NCBI GenBank assembly: GCA_021018995.1
Contig: CM037596.1
Coordinates: 105,383,416-105,447,415 of the forward strand
Source: Chloranthus sessilifolius
Taxonomy: Eukaryota > Streptophyta > Magnoliopsida > Chloranthales > Chloranthaceae
DNA length: 64,000 nucleotides
Direction of reading: 5' to 3'
In this document: piece after piece, positions 22,167 through 33,840 of the stretch
Layout of the letters: every line of letters starts with the position of its first letter
How positions within the stretch are numbered: position 1 is the first letter of the stretch
The notes under the pieces: generated by a model
What the model was told of the DNA's origin: nothing
Database searches by the model: none
What the model saw: the letters and a program-made list of their open reading frames with translations, nothing else
Position numbers and translations under genes: made by a program

Positions 22167-22551
22167 TTTAATTGGGTACTTTTTATGGCACCTATAAACT
22201 CTTGTTGGAAACCTACGTCATAATCAACAATCGCTTTAAATCAGAAGATGGAGATCGTCTTCGCTCCAATCTTCCACACAAAGGATCTCCAATCAATGAG
22301 CATACCATCTGACGGTCGGTTTTCAATTCCAAATGGCACAGATCCCGAAAGCGTTGTCCTAAAGTCACTTTTGCGCATGATGTGTGGCATGTGATTTTAA
22401 AGCCACTTTTTGAGATATGTGACATGTGGAATCGAAAAGTGACGTATGATAGTACGTTCATAGCATCAAGATTTCTTATGTGGAAAATTGGAGCGAAACA
22501 CGATCTCCATCCTCTGATTTAAAGCAATCAATGATGTTAGGTTCTATTAAA
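22167..22551. repeat. Diverged foldback MITE related to family F
   Basis: Shares inverted ATCAGAAGATGGAGATCGT-like arms and the central WTTTCACACGATGGATCT-like motifs with copy 1, but is strongly diverged. Ends are not resolved. Confidence 0.5.
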
Positions 22552-23380
22552 GACACCCATTTTTTAATGAGTACAATCCATGCATCGAATCTTTGTGAGC
22601 ACTCATGATGAAATGCATTGACTGCATTTAATTAGATGATGTAGATTATTTATCGTCCCAATCCTTTTAAGATGGATCTTGATATCATGAGCATGTCAGC
22701 CGACCCATATCATCCGACCGTCAGTGTTTGACATCATGGGGCACGTATCCCAGAAAGGGTGAAAAGCCACGAACTGACACTTATTATGCCTAAACATGAT
22801 TTTAAGGTCAATTTTTTGGGATGTGTGTTGTGTGAAATAAAAAAATCGAACCATCTGATATGTGCTCATGATCTGAAAATCCGTTGCGAAAAAAATTATG
22901 ACGAAAAATGATCTCCATCGTTAGATTTAAAGCATGTAAGTGGGTGAACTCAAATTTCATGGGTGAATTTAAAGTAGGGTTGTTAATGGGTCGAGTCATG
23001 GCCCGACCCTAGCCCGGGCTGCCAAGGGGTCAGCCAGAGCCCAGTCATAGGGCGGGCAAACTCTACCGAAGCCCGACATAAAGCATGCCGAACTAGGCAA
23101 GATTGTGGGATATTCTTCTCTTTTAAAATTATTTTATACTTATATGCGTAATCTTTTTTTTTTTTTTTAAGTTAATTGTAAATTTAGTTTTGATATAAAC
23201 TATTTATTAACCCTATTATATATTAGGAATTAAACTTTATATATATATATATAGATATGTTACCAAGCTTCCACTAGCTATCTTATAAGCCCAGCCATGT
23301 ATATGCAATCGATTTATTCCCTATAAAAGCATGCTTTTTTCGGCCTGAGTTGCGGACAACTCTAATTTAAAGGTACTCTT
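22552..23380. mobile_element. Foldback MITE, family F, split by a hAT-like MITE
   Basis: The left arm begins around 22560 and the right arm GGGTGAATTTAAAG is cut at 22974; its last bases GTACTCTTG continue at 23373 after the inserted element. Confidence 0.65.
22975..23364. mobile_element. hAT-like MITE, 390 bp
   Basis: A perfect 8-bp TSD ATTTAAAG flanks it (22967-22974 and 23365-23372). The ends are TAGGGTTGT and, inverted, TAGAGTTGT. The interior is rich in GGCCCGACCC-type words and a short (AT) run. Confidence 0.8.
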
Positions 23381-23464
23381 GTAATTTACAACCTAAAAAA
23401 CTACTTCAGTATATAAAATCGTTTATCCCGCCCCACTAATGTAATTTTTTTCACATTTTCACGT

Positions 23465-24000
23465 TGTGTATAGCCCATTGCGAAGGTTGTTAAAAAATAG
23501 AGCAGCTATGATGAAGATGAAAGCTTTGAGGATAGCTCTGATGAAGAGCCTTCAAAGGCACATCTGATGAAAATGGTGGACATCTCCATGAATAAATTCA
23601 GCATTCGTTAGATGTTTATGTTGTGTTTTTTTCATTAATCTATTTCTTATTTTTAATGATCTCTTCATTGTTCCTCATGCAAACCACTCCTATTATGAAG
23701 CCGAATATAACTATTAAAAAGGATAGTAGCAGTGATGAAGAAGATAGTTCTGATAATGATGAGTCTCCAAAATCACAGCAAAAGCAAAAGGTGAACGATC
23801 TGATTTGAAAATTGATTTTCTGTTAATTTGTTGAGATTTTTCTAATTGGATCATCTACGCGTGTGTGTGGTTTAGCTAATTGCTATTGTAACTCTGCCCA
23901 TGTGCCAGCCAACCAAAAAGGAGGATAGCAGTTCTGAGGAGGAATCGTTTGATGAGAGTGAGGATGAAAAGTTTGCCGAGACTTCTTAGAAAAAGGTAGA
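23465..24000 (+). pseudogene. Nucleolin-like acidic exons, second copy
   Basis: Three exon-like pieces read PIAKVVKK (then a stop) with DEDESFEDSSDEEPSK (23468-23560), KKDSSSDEEDSSDNDESPKS (about 23718-23790) and PTKKEDSSSEEESFDESEDE (about 23910-23980). Intron-like AT-rich DNA separates them. The Lys-Lys/acidic-Ser modules resemble the N-terminal region of plant nucleolin. No RNA-recognition motif follows. Stops in two pieces argue for a pseudogene. A similar acidic protein cannot be excluded. Confidence 0.4.
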
Positions 24001-26024
24001 AATTTACTCTGACATAATGTCTTTGCTTTCTTCAAAGAAATGATGATTCATGATTAAATCACTAAATAAACCTTATATGGACCTTTAAGGTTTATTTCGC
24101 AAATTATAGTATGATCTCACCTTATATCTTGTAGAAAAAAAAATGAATAACATCAAGGAAATTGGCTGTTGAATTATGAAGTGCAAAACATAGGTATGCT
24201 TTGCTGATTTTTGCAGGTGTTGTGAGATTACAATAATGCTTAAAAGCCTTGTTGAAGTGCATACTTAGGTGCGAGCCTATGATATTAGTTTTGATGCTAC
24301 AGTAATAATAGGAGGTTTTGTTGATGGTGCGATGGGGAATGAGGACTGGGGTTTCTGTAGGTTCATCGACGTGCAAATTAGCAGTGCTTTACTTGACTAT
24401 GATTCCATTGATTATTGTTCTTACATGTTATGGATTTTGATGCCCTAGTTGTTCAAATCAGATCTGAGAAAGGTGAGTTGTAATTGCATGAATCTGAATG
24501 GGACAAAGTTAAGTTTTGATTCGTTTGATATTTTGACTCTCGATGATTAAATTCTGATGCCCTAGCTGTGTCCTGTTTCTGTCGCAGATGGGATGCAGAT
24601 CCAGTTCAACAATCGGTTTCCGGCGAGCCTCATTCCTCATAGGTTGGAATACCTATACTATTAATTTTTTTTAGAGTATTGTTTTGGATTGATTGTAGCA
24701 CTAGATTTGGGCAATAGATAACCAATATTGTTTTGCTCCGAGTAATTATTTAATAAGTACATTACTTTTAGTTTATTCACTCATTGTTGTTTGATCTGTT
24801 GGAGATTTTTGTATTATATGTATTTGAAAGAGGTGTCTTGCCGCTGTGGGGCTAAAAGCCTATTGCTTGAGCATTGACAAATCCTTCTTCATTTTTCTCT
24901 TGCTTCTCTAATACACCTATATTTCTTGTAGTTCACATATCCCTAATTTTGAGCTATAATTTTATACAATTTTCATAAGCAATGGATTAGCAATCCCCAT
25001 TCAAACATCTGCATCTAATTCATCTGAAAAATAAAACTCGGGTTTTGATAGAATTATGACTGGTTTGAGGGGCTCACAATCACTCCATTAGCACACCAGT
25101 CAACCCCCCCAGGGCTTCAACAAATCCCTATACCAACCCTCTTGTCCATGAATCTGTCATGCACTGCAGAGCCAGTAGGATTCCAAGCTTTCATTATCTC
25201 GTCAGTGATCAGCATATTGTTCTGACCATACCTTCTAACCGCTTCGTTTTCATACAGCAAAAAACGTCTCATATAATGTGATTGCAGCTTGTGTGTAGTT
25301 CGGTTCTTCCTCTCTGCTTTTGCTGATTTAAAGTACATCTGTAAATATATATTCTTATTATGCACGAAGCTATACGGTATAAGGATCATTCATCATTAAC
25401 ATCATCAACCCATCTATATGGGGTCGGCCCTAGTGTAATGATAATTATTCTTCAGCCTTAAAAATGAAAATAGATGGTTATGATGAAACTTATTACTAAG
25501 AAATTTTACTGAATATAATGTAATATTGTTTTCCCTTATTATCAATTCCATAGGTGAACTGTAACTTGGTTTCATGATCAATTCAAATGGTTATTGCGGA
25601 GCAAGATAATATGGCCAGAGTGATGAATGATTTTTGACTTAGAGAAAGAAGCAACTCTACACATTGATCTTGCAAAGTCTAATCCAAGGTCCAAACGCCC
25701 AAAAACAAGTCCCCAGAAGCTGCATTTGATATTTTCTTTTATGTTCAATGCTGGCTTCTCTTCTCTTTGATTGGATATTTTTCTGTTATTTTCACGAGTA
25801 CAGAAGTATTCCTACTTGTGTAGTAAAAAGAACTTAAATTTGCTGATATTGTGAACTGAGTTTGTTGTTTTTGTAAAATAGAGGATGGAAGGCCTAATTC
25901 AATGGACAAGAAATTAAAGGATTTGCTGCATTTTCAAGAGGCCATCCTGATATTGGTAAGGTGTTTGAGTCCTGAAATGTTAGGCTTTTAGTTATAGCGG
26001 TGATGGGATAATAGGTTTTGCAAT
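24001..26024. other. Mostly non-coding, one exon-like frame
   Basis: Apart from the minus-strand exon-like frame described separately, I see AT-rich sequence with intron-like composition and no repeat family I recognise. Confidence 0.35.
25117..25341 (-). other. Unidentified exon-like open frame
   Basis: The minus strand reads MYFKSAKAERKNRTTHKLQS, then RRFLLYENEAVRRYGQNNM and ITDEIMKAWNPTGSAVHD before a stop at 25117. A good acceptor (ATATTTACAG) precedes it at about 25342, which is why I start there and not at an upstream ATG. The mixed composition, with many Arg, Lys, Tyr and Trp codons, looks like real protein. I do not recognise the family and found no other exon. It may be a terminal exon of a broken or distant gene. 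Confidence 0.35.
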
Positions 26025-26982
26025 GGGAAAATTAGAAAAACAAACGTTTTAGCCAAAAATTCAAAACTTAACATTTAAAAAAAAAAAAAGGTTTTAAATG
26101 TTTTTTGAAGTTCAGAGATCCGTGAGATCTCAAATCCTCATTAAAGTGAATTTGTGAGTTTACAAATTTTCCCCTAGTTGTCTTCTCCACTCAAACCACC
26201 CCCGACAAAACCGGCTGCCGGTAAAGATTAGGGTTCCGACTTCCCGACTACTTTCGCGACCTTCTCGAAGCGGATCGTTGGTTATTCTATGCACCAACGA
26301 TAGCATCACCAATAGGTGGAGCTGGTTTCGTCTCGGGGGAGGTGACTGACCAGGTTGTGGTAATGGGTTCGATTGAACCAGTGTTGGAGGTGATTGAACC
26401 GGTTGGGATTGTGAGAAAACCGGTGTTGGAGGTGATTGAACCGGCTGGGATAGTGAAGAAACCTGTGGTTGAGGCGACTGAACTAGTGGTAGGAATGTGG
26501 GTGATTGAACAGATGTTGGAGATGATTGAAGTGGTGGGGACGATGAAAAAACTGGTGATGGAGGCAACTGATAGGATGGTGAGAATGGGGGTGATTGAAC
26601 CAGGGGAAGGGGTGATTGAGGGGTTGGGGTTTTGGGGAAATCGGAAGCTGAGGTGGTTGAACCGGTGGTTGAAATGGAGGAGATTGAACAGGCGGTTAAG
26701 ATGACTGATCCGATTGAATCGGTGGTTGTGATGGAGATATCGTAATGGGAGTTGGCGATGAAGCCGTCGGAGCTGGTTTCGTCGAAGTGAACTCGTCACA
26801 GCCGTCAGTGGTTTTGAGTGGAGAAGACAACCAGGGAGAAATTTGTAAATTTACAAATTGAGTATTTGAGATTTCACGGATCTTAGAACCTCAAAAAAAT
26901 GTGAGACTTTTTTTTAAAACGTTTAAGTTCTAGATTTTTGGCTAAAACGTTTGTCTTTTAAGGTTGTTTTTCTAAAGTGCCC
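26025..26982 (-). mobile_element. Mutator-type non-autonomous element carrying a Pro-rich segment (copy 1)
   Basis: A perfect 9-bp TSD TTTTGCAAT (26016-26024 and 26983-26991) and terminal inverted repeats of about 150 bp mark a Mutator-like element. The end is GGGCACTTTAGAAAAAC; the left end has decayed to GGGAAAATTAG. Between the arms the minus strand encodes Pro/Gln/Ser-rich repeats such as PVQSPPTPVFSQSQPVQSPP, opening near KPAPTASSPTP and closing near ETKPAPPIGDAIVGA. Frameshifts split it. This is the layout of a Pack-MULE (captured gene segment). The source gene is unknown; an extensin-like or PERK-type Pro-rich ectodomain is one possibility. Confidence 0.78.
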
Positions 26983-26991
26983 TTTTGCAAT

Positions 26992-27923
26992 TTAGCTACT
27001 TTCTTTTAGGCTCATTTGAGCTTGAGAAGTTAGTAATTTGGTATTGCTCATGTTATCTTTTTCTTGATGTAATGTTTTTTTCCCTGAATTTTTAAGTAAG
27101 AATGAAGTATGGTAAAAATTTGCACTTGCTTTCATTCATTTTTTCAACACTCAGGTGTTTCACATCACCTTAGTTCATTCTTTCTATCTTTATAGTCTCT
27201 TAATGGGAATGTGCAGTTCTTCTAAGAGCTCATCGTTCACATGTTTGGCACACTTGCGCACTAACAGGTGTTGACAGCAATATTCACATGCCTGGAATGG
27301 GTAATTTTGGTTACAACATGAATGGTTATCTATATAGACAAAGGTTATTGCACACTACTTAAGCACATGATATTTCATTTTTCTTCTCTAAGTAGTGTCA
27401 TTTTATGTTCCCCTTCAATTTTCTTAATGAAAGTTATAGAGCCCAGTAAAAAAGTGGCTAATGCATGCCCATTGTTTCCTATAGTTGATTCTCCTATCCT
27501 AAGTTGTGCCATCCAATGCACTTCTAAATTTTTCATCATTTTCTTGTGTTTTCAGTTAGGAAACTTGAATGAAGCTGTCAATTATATGAACCCAATGAAA
27601 ATAGTAGTGAGCTAGGTTTACCTTGTTATTTAAATCCAAGTTCTAAATAAATCAAGCATTGAACAATTGACAGGTTTTTTGCAAATACCCCCCTCAGTTA
27701 TGCTCATATTAGAAATAATTCCCCCAATTATAGTTATTTGCTCTAAACCCCCTAGCTAGCATTTTGGTGTTCATAAAACACCTTCTTTAACGATGCAACT
27801 TTAAATGGTTAACCAACCGTTAAAGAATAGCCTAAATACCATATTTATCCTTTTTTAAATTAAATTACTAAATTGTCACCCTCTACACGTAGTTAGAGTT
27901 GGCGGCCCTCCACTTACAAAAAA
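26992..27923. other. No gene seen
   Basis: AT-rich sequence with short open frames only. Near 27680-27780 there is CCCCCC-rich sequence of the type that often marks another MITE, but I could not define ends. Confidence 0.4.
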
Positions 27924-28545
27924 GAGTAGTTTTAAATCCACCCACAAAATCTTTGAGTTCACCCACACTGAAAAGCATTGACTGCATTGAATCGGACGAT
28001 GGAGATTGTTTATCGTCCCAATCTTTCACACGATGGATCTTGAGATGACGGAGGCACCATTAGACGGTTGACTGCATTGAATCGGATGATGGAGATCATT
28101 TATCTTCCCAACCTTTCACACGATGTATCTTAAGATTATGGTAGCACCATCAGACAATTGACTGCATTGAATTGGACGATGGAGGTCGTTTATTGTCTCA
28201 ACCTTTCACACAATGGATCTTGAGATCATGGTGGCACCATCAGACAGTTGACTGCATTGAATCGGATGATGGAGATCGTTTATCGTCCAAACCTTTCACG
28301 CGATGAATCTTGAGATCATGGTGGCACCATCAGACAGTTGGTTTTTTATTTCATGTGGTACACACCCAAAAAAATGACCTTAAAATTAATTTTAACCGTG
28401 TACGTGACGTTAAGGTCACTTTTCTGATATGTGTACCACGAAATAAAACACTGATCGTCTAATAGTATGCCTAAAAGATCTCCATCGTCTGATTCAATGC
28501 AATCAATGTGTTTTTGCGTGGGTGAACTCAAAGATTCGGTGGATG
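27924..28545. mobile_element. Foldback MITE, family F, with a four-fold 90-bp arm repeat
   Basis: Left end GAGTAGTTTTAAATCC. The arm segment starting TTGACTGCATTGAATCGG recurs at 27978, 28068, 28158 and 28248, exactly 90 bp apart. The right arm (GTGGGTGAACTCAAAGATTC) is present, but the terminal bases are missing beyond 28545. Confidence 0.75.
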
Positions 28546-29433
28546 GAAGCAGATGCGGTTATGCAATCCAGTTCCTAAAATAAAATAAAAAGATAAATTT
28601 TTTGTACAGAATGATAATATGAAGCACTACACCATTATTATATAATGGTTACCATTATACCAACGATGATATGATAGTGAATCTGATCAATTGTATAACC
28701 AGTGATTCATCAAATGGTAACAATCAATTGAATTTAGAATTTTTCTAATCCATAATTGGGCCTCAAAGGTCGGGTTCTGTGGGGTAGACTAAAAGGTTGG
28801 ATGGACACGATATTTTATATACAATCTAAGAAATAATGAGGTTTTGAACCGGATCCGGTCAGATGAAGCAGGGGCTCGAGTTCGGTCGGCTGTCAAAATT
28901 TTGGCCTGCCTCGACCCATTGATAACCTAGTCTTCACTGATTTTTAGGGTCTTGATAGTTGAGGGAGCAAGTTTTCGACACAATAGGCTCTTCATAAGCT
29001 TGATATTCTCTTGATGTCGATGATGACCCAACAATGAAAATATCCAATCTGCATTATGAGTTATGACGTCACTTTTAGTAAACTCCACTTGGATACAACA
29101 AAGCTGGAGGATAAACAGATAAAATCAGTCTTGTTTGACAACCCAGGTTCTAAGGATCGGCTAATATCGAGAGAAAAAAAATTGTATCGATAAGTATTCA
29201 GCCAATACCAATTGGTCTTTCATTTGATGGGTCCTGAATCATATAAGAAATTGGAGGGACGGGTATTTTGAGTGGAACATGTAGATTTAAGGTTTTCTTT
29301 TAAAGAATAATTGCATCGTTTGCCACAAATCCTCCATTGGTTGAGTATTCATCCAAACGTTAGCATACTTTAATGGGGAATCACCCATCTGATGAGTCTT
29401 GAATCTGATGGGTGAATGAAGGGCCTTTTAGAA
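28546..29433. other. No gene; MITE fragments
   Basis: Contains a GGGCTCGAGTTCGG-type fragment (28870) and a short GTATCG-rich piece (29155-29215) related to the CGAT palindromic family, neither with clear ends. Confidence 0.35.
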
Positions 29434-29840
29434 AAGTACCTTTAAAGCCACCCACTGAATCTTTAAGTTCACCCACGCTGAAACACATTGATTGAATTGA
29501 ATCGAACGATGGAGATCATTTATCCTCCCAATCTTTCATACAATGGATCTTGAGATCATGATCGTACCATCAGACGGTCAGTGTTTTATTTCATGTGGCA
29601 CACATCTCAGAAAAATGACCTTAACATCACGTGCATGCTGAAAATTGATATTAAGGTCACTTTTATGGGTGTGTACCACATGAAATAAAAAATAGACCGT
29701 CTAATGGTACACCTATGATCTAAAGATCGATCTCATGAAAGATTGGGACGATAAGCAATCTCCATCGTTTGATTTAATGCAGTCGATGTGTTTTAGCATG
29801 GGTGAACTACAAGATTTTGTGGGTAGATTTAAAGGTACTC
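29434..29840. mobile_element. Foldback MITE, family F, 407 bp, 9-bp flanking repeat
   Basis: Ends AAGTACCTTTAAAGCC and, inverted, GAGTACCTTTAAATC. The flanks repeat CTTTTAGAA (29425-29433 and 29841-29849). A 9-bp duplication suggests Mutator-type mobilisation for this family, although copy 1 shows only five matching bases. Confidence 0.78.
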
Positions 29841-30167
29841 CTTTTAGAATAATGGTAAATTATAATGGCATGACTTGTAAATAAAGGTGATTGAAGGGTC
29901 TTTTAGAATGGTGATAAACTTTAATGGCATGACTTGTAAATATAGATAAATGAAAGGCGTTTTAGAATGGTGGTATTTTTAAAATATTGGTTTCATTAAG
30001 GGAAAAATAGACTTTCCGTCCATAAACTCACGGCTAGTTAACAACATGGGGTTATATGAAACAGAAACACAAAAGTAGGGGCTGCAGAATAAATACTCAT
30101 AACTCAGGAGGTTTCTTATAGTATTAGCATAACACGGGGGGGAGGGGATACGGGGCAGGGGGGATAT

Positions 30168-31260
30168 GGGGCGGGGGGTATATGCAAAACACCTATAATT
30201 GACATTCATATCAGCTAATAAGTAATAAGAAAGCCAACGGGCCTAACTCAACCTCACAAGACCGGCTTATAAAATGAGGTTTGCCCAAATTATATATAGT
30301 CCAAGACCTCCAAGCCCATAGGCAATGTGGGACTATTCTAGCAGATAAACACGGGGGGAGTAGGTGTCATGTCCATGAAAAGTATCAACTATTTCATTTT
30401 AAGTGTTTATATGCTAGGAGTAGCATGTTGTTTTTTCGATCCCAACAACCCTAAATTTATAACAGGGCACTTTAGAAAAATAACCTTAAAAAATAAACGT
30501 TTTAGCCAAAAATTCAGAACTTAAACGTTTTAAAAAAAAAGGCTTTCATGGTTTTTTAAAGTTCTGAGATCCGTGAAATCTCAAATGCACAATTTGTAAC
30601 TTTACAAAATTGTCCTTGGCTTTCTTCTCCACTCAAAACCACCGACGACTGAGACAAGTTCACCCCGATGAAACCAACTCCAACGACTTTATCGCCAACT
30701 CCCATTACGGGGCGGGGTGGATATACAAAAAACCCATAATTGACATTCATATCAGCTAATAAGTAATAAGAAAGCCAACGGGCCTAACTCAACCTCACAA
30801 AACTGGCTTATAAGATGAGGTTTGTCCAAATTATATATAGTCCAAGACCTCCAAGCCTATAGGCAATGTGGGACTATTCTAGCAGATAAACACGGGGGGG
30901 GGGGGGGGAGAGTAGGTGTCATGTCTCTAAAGAGTATCAACTATTTCATTTTAAGTGTTTATATGCTATGAGTATCATGTTGTTTTTTCGATCCCAACAA
31001 CCCTAAATTTATAAAAGGGCACTTTAGAAAAACAATCTTAAAAAATAAACGTTTTAGCCAAAAATTCAGAACTTAAACGTTTTAAAAAAAAAGGCTTTCA
31101 TGGTTTTTTAAAGTGCTAAGATCCGTGAAATCTCAAATGCACAATTTGTAACTTTACAAAATTGTCCTTGGCTTTCTTCTCCACTCAAAACCACCGACGG
31201 CTGAGACAAGTTCACCCCGATGAAACCAACTCCGACGGCTTTATCGCCAACTCCCATTAC
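30168..31260. repeat. Tandem duplication, two ~545-bp units
   Basis: Unit 1 (30168-30708) and unit 2 (30709-31260) align from GGGGCGGGG to CCCATTAC with few differences, the largest being a longer G-run near 30894. Each unit includes flanking DNA plus the left end of a Mutator-type element. Confidence 0.85.
30465..30708. mobile_element. Truncated left end of the Mutator-type element
   Basis: Starts GGGCACTTTAGAAAAA like the complete copy at 31017 and stops abruptly at the tandem-duplication join. Confidence 0.8.
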
Positions 31261-32116
31261 GATATCTCCAATGCCTTCTCCTGCTCTGTCCCCGACTCCC
31301 ACACCCGAAACACCCTTCTCCTGCTCTGTCCACCACAAGTTCAATCTCCATCGCAACCACCGGTTCAATTAGGTCAATCAACTCCACCACCAATTCAATC
31401 TCCATCACAACCGCCGGTTCAATCGGGTCAATCATATTCACCACCAGTTCAATCGAGTCAACCATCTTCACCGCTAGGTCAATCTCCATCGCAACCACCG
31501 GTTCAATTAGAGTCACGCTCACCGCCAATTCAATCTCCACCATTTCAACCACCGATTCAGCCACCTCAGCTTCCGATTTCCCAAAAACCCAACCCACTCA
31601 ATCACCCCTTTCCTGGATTCAATCACCCCTATTGTCACCATCATATTAGTTGCCTCCATCACCAATTTTGTTAATCGTCCCCACCACTTCAATCATCTCT
31701 AACATCGGTACAATTGCCCACATTCCTACCACCGGTTCAGTCGCCTCAACCCCGTGGATGGCCGGCATGGCTTTCTGCTGCCGCAGGTGATGCTCTTGAT
31801 GGCTGAACTCCTCGTCGTGCCGACAATTTCGAGAAGCTCGCAAACTCCTCGCTGCGCCAACACCTTCGAGAAGGTGGCATAGGTAGTCGGGAAGTCGGAA
31901 CCCTAATCTTCACCGGCGGTTGGTTTTGTTGGGGGTGATTTGAGTGGAGAAGACAACCAAAGCAAAGTTGTAAGCTCACAAATCCACTTAAATGAGGATT
32001 TGAGATCTCACGAATCTTTGAACTTCAAAAAATTGTGAATTTTTTTTTTTAAACATTTAAATTCTGGATATTTGGCTAAAATGTTTATTTTTTAAGGTTG
32101 TTTTTCTAATTTTCCC
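31017..32116 (+). mobile_element. Mutator-type element carrying the Pro-rich segment (copy 2)
   Basis: A perfect 9-bp TSD TTTATAAAA (31008-31016 and 32117-32125) and the same terminal repeat (GGGCACTTTAGAAAAAC) as copy 1. Here the Pro/Gln/Ser-rich segment reads on the plus strand, opposite to copy 1. The open frame 31162-31674 includes VQSPSQPPVQ, SYSPPVQSSQPSSP and PIQSPPFQPPIQPPQLP. It has stops and frameshifts relative to copy 1, and about 140 bp more interior sequence. The right half includes Arg-Glu-Val-Gly-like codons shared with copy 1. Confidence 0.8.
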
Positions 32117-32125
32117 TTTATAAAA

Positions 32126-32806
32126 TGGTTTTGATCTGTAACCATAGTAAAGTGATAATTATATTTGAAAGAGTAACTCTCCTGCTGCTTGTACACAGAT
32201 AGGTGCATGACCGCCACAACGTGGTGCACATATTCGATCAATCTAAGTAGACCAACTAGTAGCATAACATTGACACATGTATCAGCCAAAAAATCATGCC
32301 TATGAAAGGATTAGAACCGTCTGATCGTACACTTTTATATCAAACGGTTCAAATCCCCTTTGTGTGTATTCTGGAGCTTCTTCGGATTAATATATGAACT
32401 ACCAGTTTAATGATTTGGATTGGTCAAAACCATATTCTATGTGGCCATATTCTATGTGGCCTAAAAATGGGACGTTCTTTGCTTTATCTGTAATGGGGTC
32501 ACGACCCCATTTGTCCTCAAACTTAACTATGTTTTGGACACTAACGTAGATGTTTTCTGATCAGTACTTCCTTTATTCTGAATTTCTGATCATATATGCG
32601 GTCATATTTCTTCTCTTAATTTCTTAATATTTTCTGATGGAACAAAACACCAAAAGATTGCCAATCTGAATAGGTAAGCTTTAATTTGTTAGGCTGGTGA
32701 TCTCAAAGTTTCTTTTTTTTAATATATATTCCTTAACGTGGGTGTTCTTCACTTTAGTTCAAAGGATCTTTTTATGATTCTTAGTGGAGTAAATGGATCA
32801 GGTTCG
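32126..32806. other. No gene seen
   Basis: AT-rich sequence with only short open frames and no repeat I can define. Confidence 0.4.
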
Positions 32807-32814
32807 GTCCCAGT

Positions 32815-32941
32815 CAAGGTTCAAAATTTTGGCCGAAAACTATAATTATCGATAGTTATCGGCACTGTAGCAAGATTTCGGCCGAAATTTCGGTTTCAGT
32901 CCACACGAAAACCAAAACGAAATCCGGAATTTTGAACCTTG
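32815..32941. mobile_element. hAT-like MITE, family C, 127 bp
   Basis: Ends CAAGGTTCAAAATTTTGGCC and its inverted copy; interior GGCCGAAAATTTCGG-type palindromes. The 8-bp flanks GTCCCAGT (32807-32814) and GTCCCAAT (32942-32949) match 7 of 8. Confidence 0.78.
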
Positions 32942-32949
32942 GTCCCAAT

Positions 32950-33756
32950 CGATAGTGACGGAGACCTGACCATCAAGGGACTGGATCTGCATTTTTTATC
33001 AAAGCCCTAACAGGTCTAGATCAGGCCAGATTTGCCGGACCTATTAATAATCGGGGTCTGGTTTTGAGTCTTTATGTTCTTGAATTTTCTTTGTAGTATT
33101 TACTTTTCCTCTATTTCTAATATAAAGAAGCGTGTTTGTTATATTGTATAACTTGAAATAATATAATCTCAAGGGTTTAGGCGAGCTGGTCAGGTACTTG
33201 TTGCCAAAAGCAAGAGACTTTAGTTTGAATCTCTTCCCCCCTTTGTGGCCATCCTAGGAATTTATATCCTGCGCTTCCACGACATGTGCTAATTTAGAGT
33301 GCGCATGTGCCCTTGTGATTAAACGGATGATCTAAGAGGCCCGAATACCCAAGTTTTCAAATATATATATATAATAATGGAAATAATATAGTAGATCTAC
33401 TATATTATTTCAAATTGTGACATCAATGGATTTAAGCAGAGTTTGGGTGGACTCCCTTGTAAAATTAGCCACTGATTTTTTGTCCAATGGGTTTGACTCT
33501 GGTTTTTCACCTGGTGAAGTACTGGAATTTATTGAAAAGGGTAAGCATCCAACATATTCCATATATTGGCGGAACGGGTTAGGCCTAGGGCTCTCACTGG
33601 GCCGTCTTAGCTCAAATTTTCACCTGCACCTGGTCCGAAAAAAGTGATATTTTCTATTAAGCAAACCTGACCCAGTATTCAGACCAAATTAACTATGTTG
33701 CAACCCAGATTAATCAGGGCCGGACTAGGGTTGAGTGTTCCAACACCCGGCTCGCA
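32950..33756. other. No gene seen
   Basis: Only an isolated short open frame (33417-33647) without family features; fragments rich in GGCCGGA-type words occur at both ends. Confidence 0.35.
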
Positions 33757-33758
33757 CC

Positions 33759-33838
<80 letters not shown>
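33757..33838. repeat. (AT)n microsatellite
   Basis: About 78-80 bp of uninterrupted AT. Similar tracts occur at 37133-37166, 48695-48732, 57695-57735, 58281-58337 and 60661-60707. Confidence 0.95.

Positions 33839-33840
<2 letters not shown>

Noticed and set aside
26287..26799. Large alternative frames in the Mutator-type element, rich in Arg/His or Gly/Val
   Set aside because: They are shifted or antisense shadows of the Pro-rich segment, whose codon pattern is the only one shared with copy 2.
30894..30910. G-quadruplex or promoter element in the G-run
   Set aside because: The run differs only by slippage between tandem units and has no nearby gene.
33417..33647. Isolated 76-codon frame as a possible small gene
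   Set aside because: No family motif, no splice or promoter context, and a flank of repeat-type words; length is within chance for this DNA.
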